A stretch of DNA of 10,034 nucleotides from Sphaerochaetaceae bacterium (lineage in GTDB: Bacteria; Spirochaetota; Spirochaetia; Sphaerochaetales; Sphaerochaetaceae): positions 1-10,034 of the forward strand of contig JALNVT010000075.1 in NCBI GenBank assembly GCA_023231265.1, in the 5' to 3' direction. Below, piece after piece: positions 1 to 6,210 of the stretch. Under the pieces are notes generated by a model. The model was given only the letters and a program-made list of their open reading frames with translations. It was not told the origin of the DNA and did no database searches. The translations under genes and the position numbers were made by a program. Within the stretch, counting starts at the first letter, position 1; each line of letters starts with the position of its first letter.

Positions 1-1
1 G

Positions 2-175
2 AAGGTCATTAAAGTTGGAAAACCTGAAGAGATCTTCTGGGATTTTGATACTCTCTCACAGGCCAATTTGAAGATGCCAATTGTAAGTGATATATGCAGA
101 AGCCTGAACATAGGCAGTGGCATAATAAACATGGATGATGCAGTTGCTGCCATCATGAAAGAAATCAAACAGTAA
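2..175 (+). CDS. C-terminal fragment of ECF/CbiO-type ABC transporter ATPase (5' end outside window)
   Basis: The plus-strand frame is open from the window edge and ends at TAA 173-175, giving 57 residues. They begin KVIKVGKPEEIFWD and continue with SQANLKMPIVSDICRSLNIG. The G-x-P-E-E-(V/I)-F motif followed by an ANL-x-x-P segment is typical of the region after the H-loop in CbiO/EcfA ATPases of energy-coupling-factor transporters, so this is the C-terminal tail and all nucleotide-binding motifs lie to the left of the window. The gene converges on the minus-strand thiamine ECF operon, with the shared hairpin at 204-229 between them, so it belongs to a different transcription unit. Its substrate cannot be told from this piece. 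The family call rests on a short stretch and is an inference from motif similarity. Confidence 0.7.
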   Translation, partial: KVIKVGKPEEIFWDFDTLSQANLKMPIVSDICRSLNIGSGIINMDDAVAAIMKEIKQ

Positions 176-203
176 CACTCAAAGAAATATGAACAGCTCA
201 AAC

Positions 204-229
204 TGCCCCTATCATTTTAGATTGGGGCA
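204..229. terminator. Hairpin terminator between convergent ECF genes
   Basis: TGCCCCTATC (204-213) pairs with GATTGGGGCA (220-229) around the 6-base loop ATTTTA, with a single T-T mismatch. The plus strand continues CTGTTTATTG, a weak T-rich tail that suits the plus-strand ATPase gene. The 5' flank on the minus strand (AATAAACAG) can also pair partly with CTGTTT. The hairpin includes the last codons and stop of the minus-strand gene (stop at 217-219), so for that gene it is at best a weak 3' end. It is probably a compact shared terminator. Confidence 0.55.
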
Positions 230-969
230 CTGTTTATTGCAAATACAATCAAACTCAGGATAGCTATCGATAATAAGATATCATAGACACCAACCTTGGG
301 TTCAATGTAATAAGTTCTGCTCTCATTATCACTGAAGCCCTTTGATTGCATTGCCATTGCAATGTTCTCAGACCAATAGATGCTGTTCACAAGCATTGCA
401 AATACAGGTTTCAAAGAGAAAACTCCAACTCTTATTCCTCGAGTTCTGAAGGCAAACACTGCATTCTTATATTCCTTCCCAAGGTTTGGTACCAGGTGGA
501 CTGCTGCCAATATTCCATAAGCAAACTTTGGAGATAGATGACACTGATGCATCAGACTGCTTATGAAGAATTCCTCATCCGTTGTCAAAGAGAAGAAGAT
601 ACCAAGACCTGCATATGCCAATATTCTAGATCCAAGCTGAGCTGCTGAGATTAAATTCGTGGACATGGCAGCTCGCAGAGCATAAGGTACAGAGGATATA
701 TCTGATACGTCCATGCTTGTTATGCTGTTGTTTTTGGAGTAATAGAGTCCCATCACAAACATTCCCAGAGCTGCAAAAGTAGCTGGAATGAGGATCTTGA
801 TGATTGATTTAAATCTTGCATCTGAGAAGAATATCATCATAATAAGGCAGAATAAGAACACACCCAGTGTCACCATTATCTTATATTGGAAGGACAGCAA
901 TATCACAGATAGAAGAACTGTGAACATCTTAACACTGGGATTCCATCTTTCAACTCTCAAATTATTCAA
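217..969 (-). CDS. ykoC: ECF transporter transmembrane coupling protein (CbiQ/EcfT family), thiamine/HMP importer
   Basis: This is the integral-membrane T-component that links the two ATPase domains to the substrate-binding S-component. The protein has hydrophobic segments near residues 20-52 and 60-82 (counted from the longest possible start), a further one about 112-134, and a C-terminal one about 233-252. A cytoplasmic coupling region carries the two EcfT signatures, here TRG (182-184) and SKG (215-217, in AMQSKGF). The second motif has Lys in place of the usual Arg. The frame could start at GTG 987, overlapping ykoD by 26 bases, but that codon has no properly spaced ribosome site. TTG 967-969 is preceded by AGGGGAG with 8 bases to the codon and overlaps the ykoD stop by 8 bases, so I prefer it (250 residues). 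It is the last gene of the ykoFEDC operon. The family is clear; the thiamine role comes from the riboswitch and neighbours. Confidence 0.88.
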   Translation of the reverse strand: MNNLRVERWNPSVKMFTVLLSVILLSFQYKIMVTLGVFLFCLIMMIFFSDARFKSIIKILIPATFAALGMFVMGLYYSKNNSITSMDVSDISSVPYALRAAMSTNLISAAQLGSRILAYAGLGIFFSLTTDEEFFISSLMHQCHLSPKFAYGILAAVHLVPNLGKEYKNAVFAFRTRGIRVGVFSLKPVFAMLVNSIYWSENIAMAMQSKGFSDNESRTYYIEPKVGVYDILLSIAILSLIVFAINSAPI

Positions 970-2530
970 AACTCTCTCTCCCCTCACTCTCTTCAGTTAC
1001 ATTGATGAAAGACTTATCATTCAGTTCATAAATTGAATCAGCCCAGGATGCAGCCAATTTTCTATCATGTGTTGTGAATATGACAGTAAGTCCATCACTC
1101 TCCATCTTGCTCTTCAGATTACTCATTATTGTCTCTGTAGATTTTCTGTCCTGACCATATGTTGGCTCATCTAGCAGAAGGACCTTCTGTCCTCCAGCCA
1201 ATACCGATAGAACAGCCAGTCGTCTCATCTGACCTTGGCTCAGAAGATATGGTGATTGTCTTTTGTAATCTCTAAGTCCATAGTCCTCAAGCATATCAAG
1301 TGCCATCTCATCAAGCTCATCACTATCAATCGTCTTATTCCAAAGTTTGATGCTAACTTTAACCTCTTCCAACACATTCTGAGTTATGAATTGATTGATG
1401 GGATTCTGGAATACTATTCCCACGTTGTTTGAGAGCTCTTTTAATTTTATTTTTTTTATATCAGTTCCATCATATTCAATTGTTCCATCATATGAATGCT
1501 GCTTCAAAAGAGATAGAAACAGTGTGGTCTTTCCACATCCACTTCTTCCAAGTAAGGCAGTCATTGAACCTTTCATGAAGCTGATTTTTGATTTCTGATT
1601 TATAAGAATCATATCTGCCTCATCCAGTTTGAAGATGCCTCTCTTGTTTCTCTTCAATCGTCTTCTTCTATCTTTTTTAGATTCTTCCCCACGTCTTATT
1701 ACAAGGTTTTCAAGAGTGACAATCTCTTTGTCATTGCTAATGGAAGAAGCAAATCTGTTCTGTTTGAATGACTCATAATCTGGAAAAAACACACCCTCTT
1801 TTATGAATAGAGATGAGTGAGAGCTGAGTGTATCACGAGTTATACCATCAGATAAAATCTTTCCATTTGATCCCAGCAAGATTATGCTGTCAAAAACATC
1901 CTTCCAGTAATCAATTTGGTGATCAACTGCAACGATTGTCATGCCAAAATCATCACGGAGATCTTTAAGTAAAGATATCAGATTCATCGCAGAAATTGAG
2001 TCCAGATTGGCAAAGGGTTCATCAAGGATTATGCACCTGCTTTTGATGACTCTGAGGCAGCACAGAGCTGCCTTCTGCTTCTCTCCTCCTGACAGGGTGA
2101 ACAGTTTTCTGTCCAGAAGAGATTCAACTGAAAGCTCCTCTGCAATCCTCTCAATCCTGCTGTCCATCTCATCTTTAGGAACACTTATGTTCTCAAGACA
2201 GAATCGCATCTCTTTTCTGAGAGTATCCATGCAGAACTGAAGATCAGGATTCTGAAACATCATTGTCACATATTCAGCTCTCCTGTTGTTGGTAAGATTT
2301 CTTATATTTTGATTGAAAACATAGACCTCACCACTCTCCAAAGATTCATCTTCTTCAGGAAGCAAACCAGATGCAATGTGTGAGAGCGTGCTCTTACCAC
2401 TTCCACTGGCTCCCATAATCAGAGATATCTTGCCTTCAGGAATTGTCAAACTCACGTGATCTAAAATAACCCTCTTTTGGTATCTGAAGGTGACATCCTC
2501 AACAGTTATTGCAGCCTCACACACTTTCAT
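962..2530 (-). CDS. ykoD: Double-domain ECF transporter ATPase (EcfA1-EcfA2 fusion) for thiamine/HMP import
   Basis: This 522-residue cytoplasmic protein holds two complete ABC nucleotide-binding domains in one chain. Domain 1 has Walker A GASGSGKST (40-48), Q-loop Gln93, signature LSGGE (146-150), Walker B IILDE (167-171) and H-loop His204. Domain 2 has Walker A GRSGCGKTT (328-336), Q-loop Gln375, signature LSQGQ (430-434), Walker B LLLDE (451-455) and His488. All catalytic positions are intact, so both sites should hydrolyse ATP. A very basic stretch (residues 285-297, KKDRRRRLKRNKR) lies just inside domain 2. The ATG at 2528-2530 lies 3 bases after the ykoE stop, and the GAAGAG upstream is within ykoE, suggesting translational coupling. 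The order F-E-D-C and the fused ATPase match the Bacillus YkoD type. Confidence 0.93.
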   Translation of the reverse strand: MKVCEAAITVEDVTFRYQKRVILDHVSLTIPEGKISLIMGASGSGKSTLSHIASGLLPEEDESLESGEVYVFNQNIRNLTNNRRAEYVTMMFQNPDLQFCMDTLRKEMRFCLENISVPKDEMDSRIERIAEELSVESLLDRKLFTLSGGEKQKAALCCLRVIKSRCIILDEPFANLDSISAMNLISLLKDLRDDFGMTIVAVDHQIDYWKDVFDSIILLGSNGKILSDGITRDTLSSHSSLFIKEGVFFPDYESFKQNRFASSISNDKEIVTLENLVIRRGEESKKDRRRRLKRNKRGIFKLDEADMILINQKSKISFMKGSMTALLGRSGCGKTTLFLSLLKQHSYDGTIEYDGTDIKKIKLKELSNNVGIVFQNPINQFITQNVLEEVKVSIKLWNKTIDSDELDEMALDMLEDYGLRDYKRQSPYLLSQGQMRRLAVLSVLAGGQKVLLLDEPTYGQDRKSTETIMSNLKSKMESDGLTVIFTTHDRKLAASWADSIYELNDKSFINVTEESEGRESFE

Positions 2531-2533
2531 GAT

Positions 2534-3121
2534 CTACTCTTCACTCATAGCGAATTCTTTTCCAACGGCATAGCCACGAAGTACTCCTGCTTTTGCAAGT
2601 CTATCGCATACCAGTTTTGTAAGAACACCGGAGAAAATTATTGCACTGATGATACGTACAGCAAGCATAAGAAGCAAAACAGGAACGGCTATTTGATTGT
2701 ATCCACTGACAACAAGATTATATAGAAGAGTCAGAACTGAGCAGATTACAGATGCTGCAATCATTGTTGGATAAGAGAACTTCTTGTAACGGAAAAGTGC
2801 AATCAATAATTCAATTCCGATACCTTGAACCAATCCTGAGAGGATGATTATAGGACCAAAGTAATTTCCAAGCAAGCATTCAATTATAGCAGCCAACATC
2901 TCAGATATGATACCAGCACCAGGCTTTCTCATCACATAAACACCAAAAGCACCTGCCATAAAATAGATACCATAAAAAGGCTCATATCCAAGAGCAGATA
3001 GTCCCATTGGAGTCAGAACTCCACTGAGAATTCCACCTGCATAGGTACATCCCAAATAAATAACACCGAATAACACACTGATTATTCCCATCATCAAAAC
3101 ATCTTTTAATTTCCAATTCAT
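2534..3121 (-). CDS. ykoE: Thiamine/HMP ECF transporter substrate-specific membrane component (YkoE family)
   Basis: This 195-residue, highly hydrophobic protein has about five to six predicted membrane helices (roughly residues 8-30, 48-65, 72-86, 92-110, 117-140 and 144-170). YkoE proteins are the S-component that binds and carries thiamine or hydroxymethylpyrimidine through the membrane, powered by YkoD and coupled by YkoC. The stretch YFMAGAFGVYVMRKPGAG followed by SEMLAAIIECLLGNYFG looks like the conserved core of the family. The ATG at 3119-3121 follows AGGAG with 7 bases between, 18 bases after ykoF. The C-terminus is short and charged. The family call rests on this motif region, the size and the surrounding ykoF and ykoD genes. 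Confidence 0.9.
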   Translation of the reverse strand: MNWKLKDVLMMGIISVLFGVIYLGCTYAGGILSGVLTPMGLSALGYEPFYGIYFMAGAFGVYVMRKPGAGIISEMLAAIIECLLGNYFGPIIILSGLVQGIGIELLIALFRYKKFSYPTMIAASVICSVLTLLYNLVVSGYNQIAVPVLLLMLAVRIISAIIFSGVLTKLVCDRLAKAGVLRGYAVGKEFAMSEE

Positions 3122-3139
3122 CTTAAAACTCCTGCAATA

Positions 3140-3760
3140 TTATTCTGGTAGATTGACTGCCATTGTAACTTCAAACACATAGTGACTGAGATGGCTTCCG
3201 CAATATTCATTTACATAGTCGATATATGAGAACAGAGATTGAACATCTGCCTGTAAGAATGTGCAGTAATGAGCAGATTCCTTGTAGATTCCACGATCAA
3301 TTGCTGTGTTCACAACATTTGGAATAATATCCATGTAATTGCCATCTCCCAATGGATACAGAGCAATTTTGCATTCAACAGGGAAATGAATATCTTTTAT
3401 TGATAGCTCATTAGCCAGAAGGTCATCTTCTGCAAGATAGCTCTCTCCCTCAGTATCGCCAGGACTTCCTTTGGAGAATGTAGCTTCCAAACTCATATGC
3501 ACATCTTTTTTATAAGCATTGATGAACAGAGCTTTGACAGCATCTTCAACATGAACTCTCTTTCCTCGATATACAGTTGAAAGAGTATCAGTGTTGCTCC
3601 AGACCTTGCTGGTATCAACATGTTTTAAGGCGTTTAGAATTATTGAGATGTAATCATCGCACATAGGAGACAATGAAAAACGACATCCAGTAATTTGTTT
3701 GGTGAGATCAGTAGAACAGCTGTTGCTACTGCTGTAAGAAACGTATTTTTTCTCAGACAT
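3140..3760 (-). CDS. ykoF: YkoF-family thiamine/HMP-binding protein
   Basis: This 206-residue protein has no signal peptide and no membrane segment, so it is cytoplasmic. YkoF in Bacillus is a dimer of tandem ACT-like (ferredoxin-like) repeats that binds thiamine. An internal duplication is visible here: CRFSLSPMCDDYISIILNAL (27-46) and CKIALYPLGDGNYMDIIPNV share the pattern of a beta strand, Pro, Asp, Tyr and an amphipathic helix. The first about 20 residues are Ser-rich and precede the first repeat. The ATG at 3758-3760 has GGAGG 7 bases upstream, but this site is inside a hairpin (3768-3785), so its translation is probably gated. It is the first gene after the TPP riboswitch. Its exact role in transport, as cytoplasmic acceptor or accessory factor, is not settled by the sequence. 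Confidence 0.9.
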   Translation of the reverse strand: MSEKKYVSYSSSNSCSTDLTKQITGCRFSLSPMCDDYISIILNALKHVDTSKVWSNTDTLSTVYRGKRVHVEDAVKALFINAYKKDVHMSLEATFSKGSPGDTEGESYLAEDDLLANELSIKDIHFPVECKIALYPLGDGNYMDIIPNVVNTAIDRGIYKESAHYCTFLQADVQSLFSYIDYVNEYCGSHLSHYVFEVTMAVNLPE

Positions 3761-3767
3761 AAAAAAT

Positions 3768-3785
3768 CCTCCACATCCTGGGAGG
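3768..3785 (-). promoter_or_regulatory. Hairpin that sequesters the ykoF Shine-Dalgarno site
   Basis: On the minus strand CCTCC (3785-3781) pairs with GGAGG (3772-3768) over an 8-base loop. GGAGG is the ykoF ribosome site, 7 bases before the ATG, and the bases between are ATTTTTT. The same element could therefore block ribosome loading or act as a short terminator with a T tract. It lies downstream of the TPP aptamer, where an expression platform is expected. No clear competing anti-sequester strand was found by eye. Confidence 0.6.
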
Positions 3786-3814
3786 TTACAATCAATACGC
3801 TATAATATATTATT

Positions 3815-3838
3815 AAAAAGCATTCACATGCTTGAATC
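3815..3838 (-). promoter_or_regulatory. Alternative hairpins in the ykoF leader (possible terminator/antiterminator)
   Basis: On the minus strand AAGCAT-GTGA-ATGCTT forms a 6-bp stem with a GNRA-type loop, followed by TTT (five T in a row with the stem end), like a weak terminator. The same bases can instead pair as ATTCA-AGCATG-TGAAT. The two folds exclude each other. The element lies between the aptamer and the ribosome-site hairpin, so it is a candidate transcriptional layer of the riboswitch. The stems are short and AT-rich, hence moderate confidence. Confidence 0.4.
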
Positions 3839-3843
3839 TAACA

Positions 3844-3939
3844 GTGTTATATCTCTTCCTTCGCAAACATTACTTTGATCAGGTTCTACGGGTATTTCAG
3901 TATTGATCTCAGCCATAAGGCACCCCGGGATACGAACAC
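3844..3939 (-). ncRNA. TPP riboswitch (THI element) aptamer
   Basis: Read on the minus strand, the conserved blocks occur in order: CGGGGTGCC, GGCTGAGA, ATACCC, GAACCTGATC, GTAAT and GCGAAGGAA. These are the signatures of the thiamine pyrophosphate aptamer, whose CUGAGA-containing strand contacts the pyrimidine end and whose GCG-containing strand contacts the pyrophosphate end. The closing P1 stem can be drawn as GTGTT with AACAC and TATC with GATA. The P3 arm is short. It lies about 84 bases before the ykoF start and faces the ykoFEDC operon, so high TPP should reduce synthesis of the thiamine importer. Confidence 0.97.
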
Positions 3940-3941
3940 CA

Positions 3942-3970
3942 TAGATAAATGGTAGAATTTATTTAGTCAA
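3942..3970 (-). promoter_or_regulatory. Probable sigma-A promoter of the riboswitch-ykoFEDC operon
   Basis: On the minus strand TTGACT (3970-3965, five of six to the -35 consensus) is followed after 17 bases by TATCTA (3947-3942), a weak -10. The predicted start, around 3935, coincides with the 5' strand of the aptamer P1 stem, as usual for riboswitch leaders. The surrounding DNA is very AT-rich, so other -10 choices are possible. Confidence 0.5.
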
Positions 3971-4037
3971 TATACAAAAATGACGTATCAACTATGAATA
4001 CATCAAGATGGCATTTACATCTATTAGAATTAGATAT

Positions 4038-4079
4038 AAAAAATATCCCTATCATGTACCATTTATTTTTAGAGATAGG
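4038..4079 (-). terminator. Probable terminator of the esterase operon
   Basis: On the minus strand, 41 bases after the last esterase stop, CCTATC (4079-4074) pairs with GATAGG (4053-4048) over a 20-base loop. An overlapping variant pairs TATCTC with GGGATA, which runs directly into TTTTTT (4043-4038). The stem is short and the loop long, so it is a weak intrinsic terminator. Its position before the ykoF promoter is right for separating the two operons. Confidence 0.4.
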
Positions 4080-4120
4080 AGAATCGATTCAAAGCAAATG
4101 TCTTTAAAAAATTAAATCTA

Positions 4121-5158
4121 TCATACCGTAAGAATTGAAGTTAAATAGAAGTCTGAGACCAGATTTGAATCATCAGATATTATCTCAATTTCAAGTTTAT
4201 GATTTCCTTCAGAAAGAGGAAAAGGTAAGGTTTGAATGTACAAACAATCCCCCCATTCTTCTTCAAAATTACCATCCAATTCAACAGTATATATTTCAAT
4301 TCCATCCACAGAAGCTCTAGCCACAGGAGCTGGTCTGTTTATTGTTTTTCGATACTGTATGGCTATTGATTTGGTACTCTTCAATTCAAAGCTTATTTTA
4401 TCCCCATTTTTCCTTCCAATAAAGCCTTTTTTGAATACATCCTGCACACTTAGCTTTTCAGCAGAATCCACCTTGAATCCCTCTAATTTTGGATTTGAAT
4501 TTAATGCATTCCAATATTTGACACTCTCATAGTTATTGGAGGTAATGGCTTTATTGACCACCGCATCAGGGATTTTATTGAAACCATCATTTTCGTCAAC
4601 ATATTTTTTCAGCTCATCTATTATTATGTCGGAAACCAAACGATGTCCCATATCATTTGGATGAAGCATATCAGAAGTCAGGTCATTTACATTCAAAACA
4701 CCATTCTGTAATCTTGGATATATATAATCTCTTATACTGATGCAAAGAAGACCATAGTAATCACCTAAAAATTTATGTATTCTCTGAGCATTGGCTCCTG
4801 TATCGTAGAAGAGATTGTGAATCAGAACTATCTTAGGTTTGTTTTCATCAAGCATGATCTGTCTGATAAGTCCTTCATAGCATTCCAAAAAGAAATAAGA
4901 ATCATCATCATTTACACTGAATTCCACAAAGACCAAATCTGGTTTGTACTGAAGTACATCAGAAGCAACTCTAGCTGCTCCAAATTGAGAGGTTGTTCCA
5001 CCTATTCCAGCGTTGATATATCTAACTTCATCAGAAGATTGACCCAATAATTTACACAGACCTTCATATACCAAATGGGCATAGCACAGTTCATCAGAAC
5101 TGGCTACAGAACCTGCTGTTATGGAACCACCAATAAATGCAATTTTCTTTCCCATCAT
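4121..5158 (-). CDS. SGNH/GDSL carbohydrate esterase with C-terminal beta-sandwich, CE17-like mannan acetylesterase
   Basis: The 345-residue protein starts as an SGNH hydrolase. Block I is FIGGSITAG with nucleophile Ser12, block II has Gly54 (GIGGTTSQFG), block III is EFSVND with Asn83, and block V is DMLHP with Asp163 and His166, completing a Ser-Asp-His triad. Residues from about 225 form a second, beta-rich domain (alternating strands such as ISFELKS, IAIQYR, HKLEIEIIS) resembling a carbohydrate-binding module. No signal peptide is seen, so it should act in the cytoplasm. In Roseburia intestinalis a CE17 esterase with this layout works with a CE2 esterase to remove acetyl groups from manno-oligosaccharides, and here the upstream neighbour is a CE2-like gene overlapping by ATGA. 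An upstream in-frame TTG (5164) is possible, but ATG 5156-5158 has AAGGAG with 7-base spacing. SGNH membership is certain; the CE17 label is inferred from architecture and context. Confidence 0.85.
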   Translation of the reverse strand: MMGKKIAFIGGSITAGSVASSDELCYAHLVYEGLCKLLGQSSDEVRYINAGIGGTTSQFGAARVASDVLQYKPDLVFVEFSVNDDDSYFFLECYEGLIRQIMLDENKPKIVLIHNLFYDTGANAQRIHKFLGDYYGLLCISIRDYIYPRLQNGVLNVNDLTSDMLHPNDMGHRLVSDIIIDELKKYVDENDGFNKIPDAVVNKAITSNNYESVKYWNALNSNPKLEGFKVDSAEKLSVQDVFKKGFIGRKNGDKISFELKSTKSIAIQYRKTINRPAPVARASVDGIEIYTVELDGNFEEEWGDCLYIQTLPFPLSEGNHKLEIEIISDDSNLVSDFYLTSILTV

Positions 5159-6210
5159 TCCCAAACTCCTTCCAATCCATTTATATATTCCACAAGCTCT
5201 TCAGCCATCTCCTGTGCTTCAGATATTCTAAGATGTCCTAGAGTTCCTGAACCATTTCGTCTGTACATCAGATGATGTATTTTGTCATCACCTAACTCTT
5301 TTTGAACACTCTCAATGGCTATATCCCAACTCTCATCATGCGTCAGTAAAGTTGTCTGCAGGATGATTGTTGCATCTTTGTATCTGCTTCTTATATCAAG
5401 AATCAATCGTTTGTATTCCTGTCTCCATCTTTGAGCTTCCTCTCCATTGAAGTCATCCTTCATGAAATCAATTGGATGATTATCATTTTGACCTATGGAC
5501 ACAACAACAACGTGAGGAATGTAATCAGAAAAATTCCATTCAGTCACAGAATCTAAATCAGGATTGTATTGGCATTTATCATAAATGGATTCCATTCCAA
5601 GATAATCTTCATCACCAAAATAACCCGTACCATCAAGCAAGGCCACTCCACCCTGTGCAACTAAATTCACCTGTGCATCAAGAGCTCTAGCTGCAATGGT
5701 TGCATAGGAATAATAACTGTTTGAGTATCTTCCCATATGATCTTCAGGATCTAATTGTCCTTCATAACCTACAGCTTCAGAGACCTCTCCAGCTGTAACA
5801 GAATCTCCATAGAATTCCATACAACGTTTTTTCATTGGTAGTTTATCAAGCAAGAGTCCATCTTCATCAATAAATAAACCATTCAATTGGATAAGATGAC
5901 AGCCATCTTGTCTTTTAAAAATAAAGACATGATGCTCTGCATCTTCAAGGTTTTCAGCCAAAGTAATTGTTTGCTCTGATTCATCTTTCTTCAATTCAAC
6001 AGAATCTTGCTTTCCATCAATAATGAAACCAAGAAAATTATCCCAATAATTACATTTATTGATCAATTTGATTTTAAGATATGTTCCCTTAAAGTTGAAC
6101 TCAACAGAGCTATATGGAAATATCATTTTAGGAAAATCTCTATTACAAAAATCTATTCTTCCGCTGTACAGAAGATGCTCATCACTCATCAATATTTTTT
6201 TATTTTTCAT
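5155..6210 (-). CDS. Carbohydrate esterase family 2-like acetylesterase
   Basis: With the start at ATG 6210-6208 the protein has 351 residues. The first about 125 form a beta-rich jelly-roll-like domain (LLYSGRIDF, SSVEFNFKGTYLKIKL, AEHHVFIFKR, LIQLNGLFID). The rest is an SGNH catalytic domain: FYGDSVTAG with Ser137, AQGG around Gly187-188, GQND with Asn242, and GHLR with His326. The order jelly-roll then SGNH is that of CE2 deacetylases, several of which use a Ser-His dyad. Here the residues before His326 (GSGTLGH) also lack the usual Asp. No signal peptide suggests an intracellular enzyme acting on imported acetylated oligosaccharides. A longer TTG start (6246) would overlap the LacI gene by 47 bases; ATG 6189 is a further option. 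None has a strong ribosome site, so the start is uncertain. It overlaps the regulator by 11 bases and the next esterase by 4. Confidence 0.85.
   Translation of the reverse strand: MKNKKILMSDEHLLYSGRIDFCNRDFPKMIFPYSSVEFNFKGTYLKIKLINKCNYWDNFLGFIIDGKQDSVELKKDESEQTITLAENLEDAEHHVFIFKRQDGCHLIQLNGLFIDEDGLLLDKLPMKKRCMEFYGDSVTAGEVSEAVGYEGQLDPEDHMGRYSNSYYSYATIAARALDAQVNLVAQGGVALLDGTGYFGDEDYLGMESIYDKCQYNPDLDSVTEWNFSDYIPHVVVVSIGQNDNHPIDFMKDDFNGEEAQRWRQEYKRLILDIRSRYKDATIILQTTLLTHDESWDIAIESVQKELGDDKIHHLMYRRNGSGTLGHLRISEAQEMAEELVEYINGLEGVWE
5166..5171 (-). promoter_or_regulatory. Ribosome binding site that fixes the start of the second esterase
   Basis: AAGGAG on the minus strand is 7 bases before ATG 5158-5156. 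The alternative starts TTG 5164 and ATG 5155 are 1 and 10 bases away, so 5158 is the best start. It yields the 4-base ATGA overlap with the upstream stop. Confidence 0.75.

Noticed and set aside
346..537. Plus-strand frame opposite ykoC
   Set aside because: It is antisense to a well-supported membrane protein gene, its translation has no family features, and no promoter or ribosome site supports it.
970..987. GTG start of ykoC at 987, six codons longer
   Set aside because: GAAGAG sits almost directly against the GTG, too close to act as a ribosome site, while TTG 969 has AGGGGAG at good spacing. It cannot be excluded.
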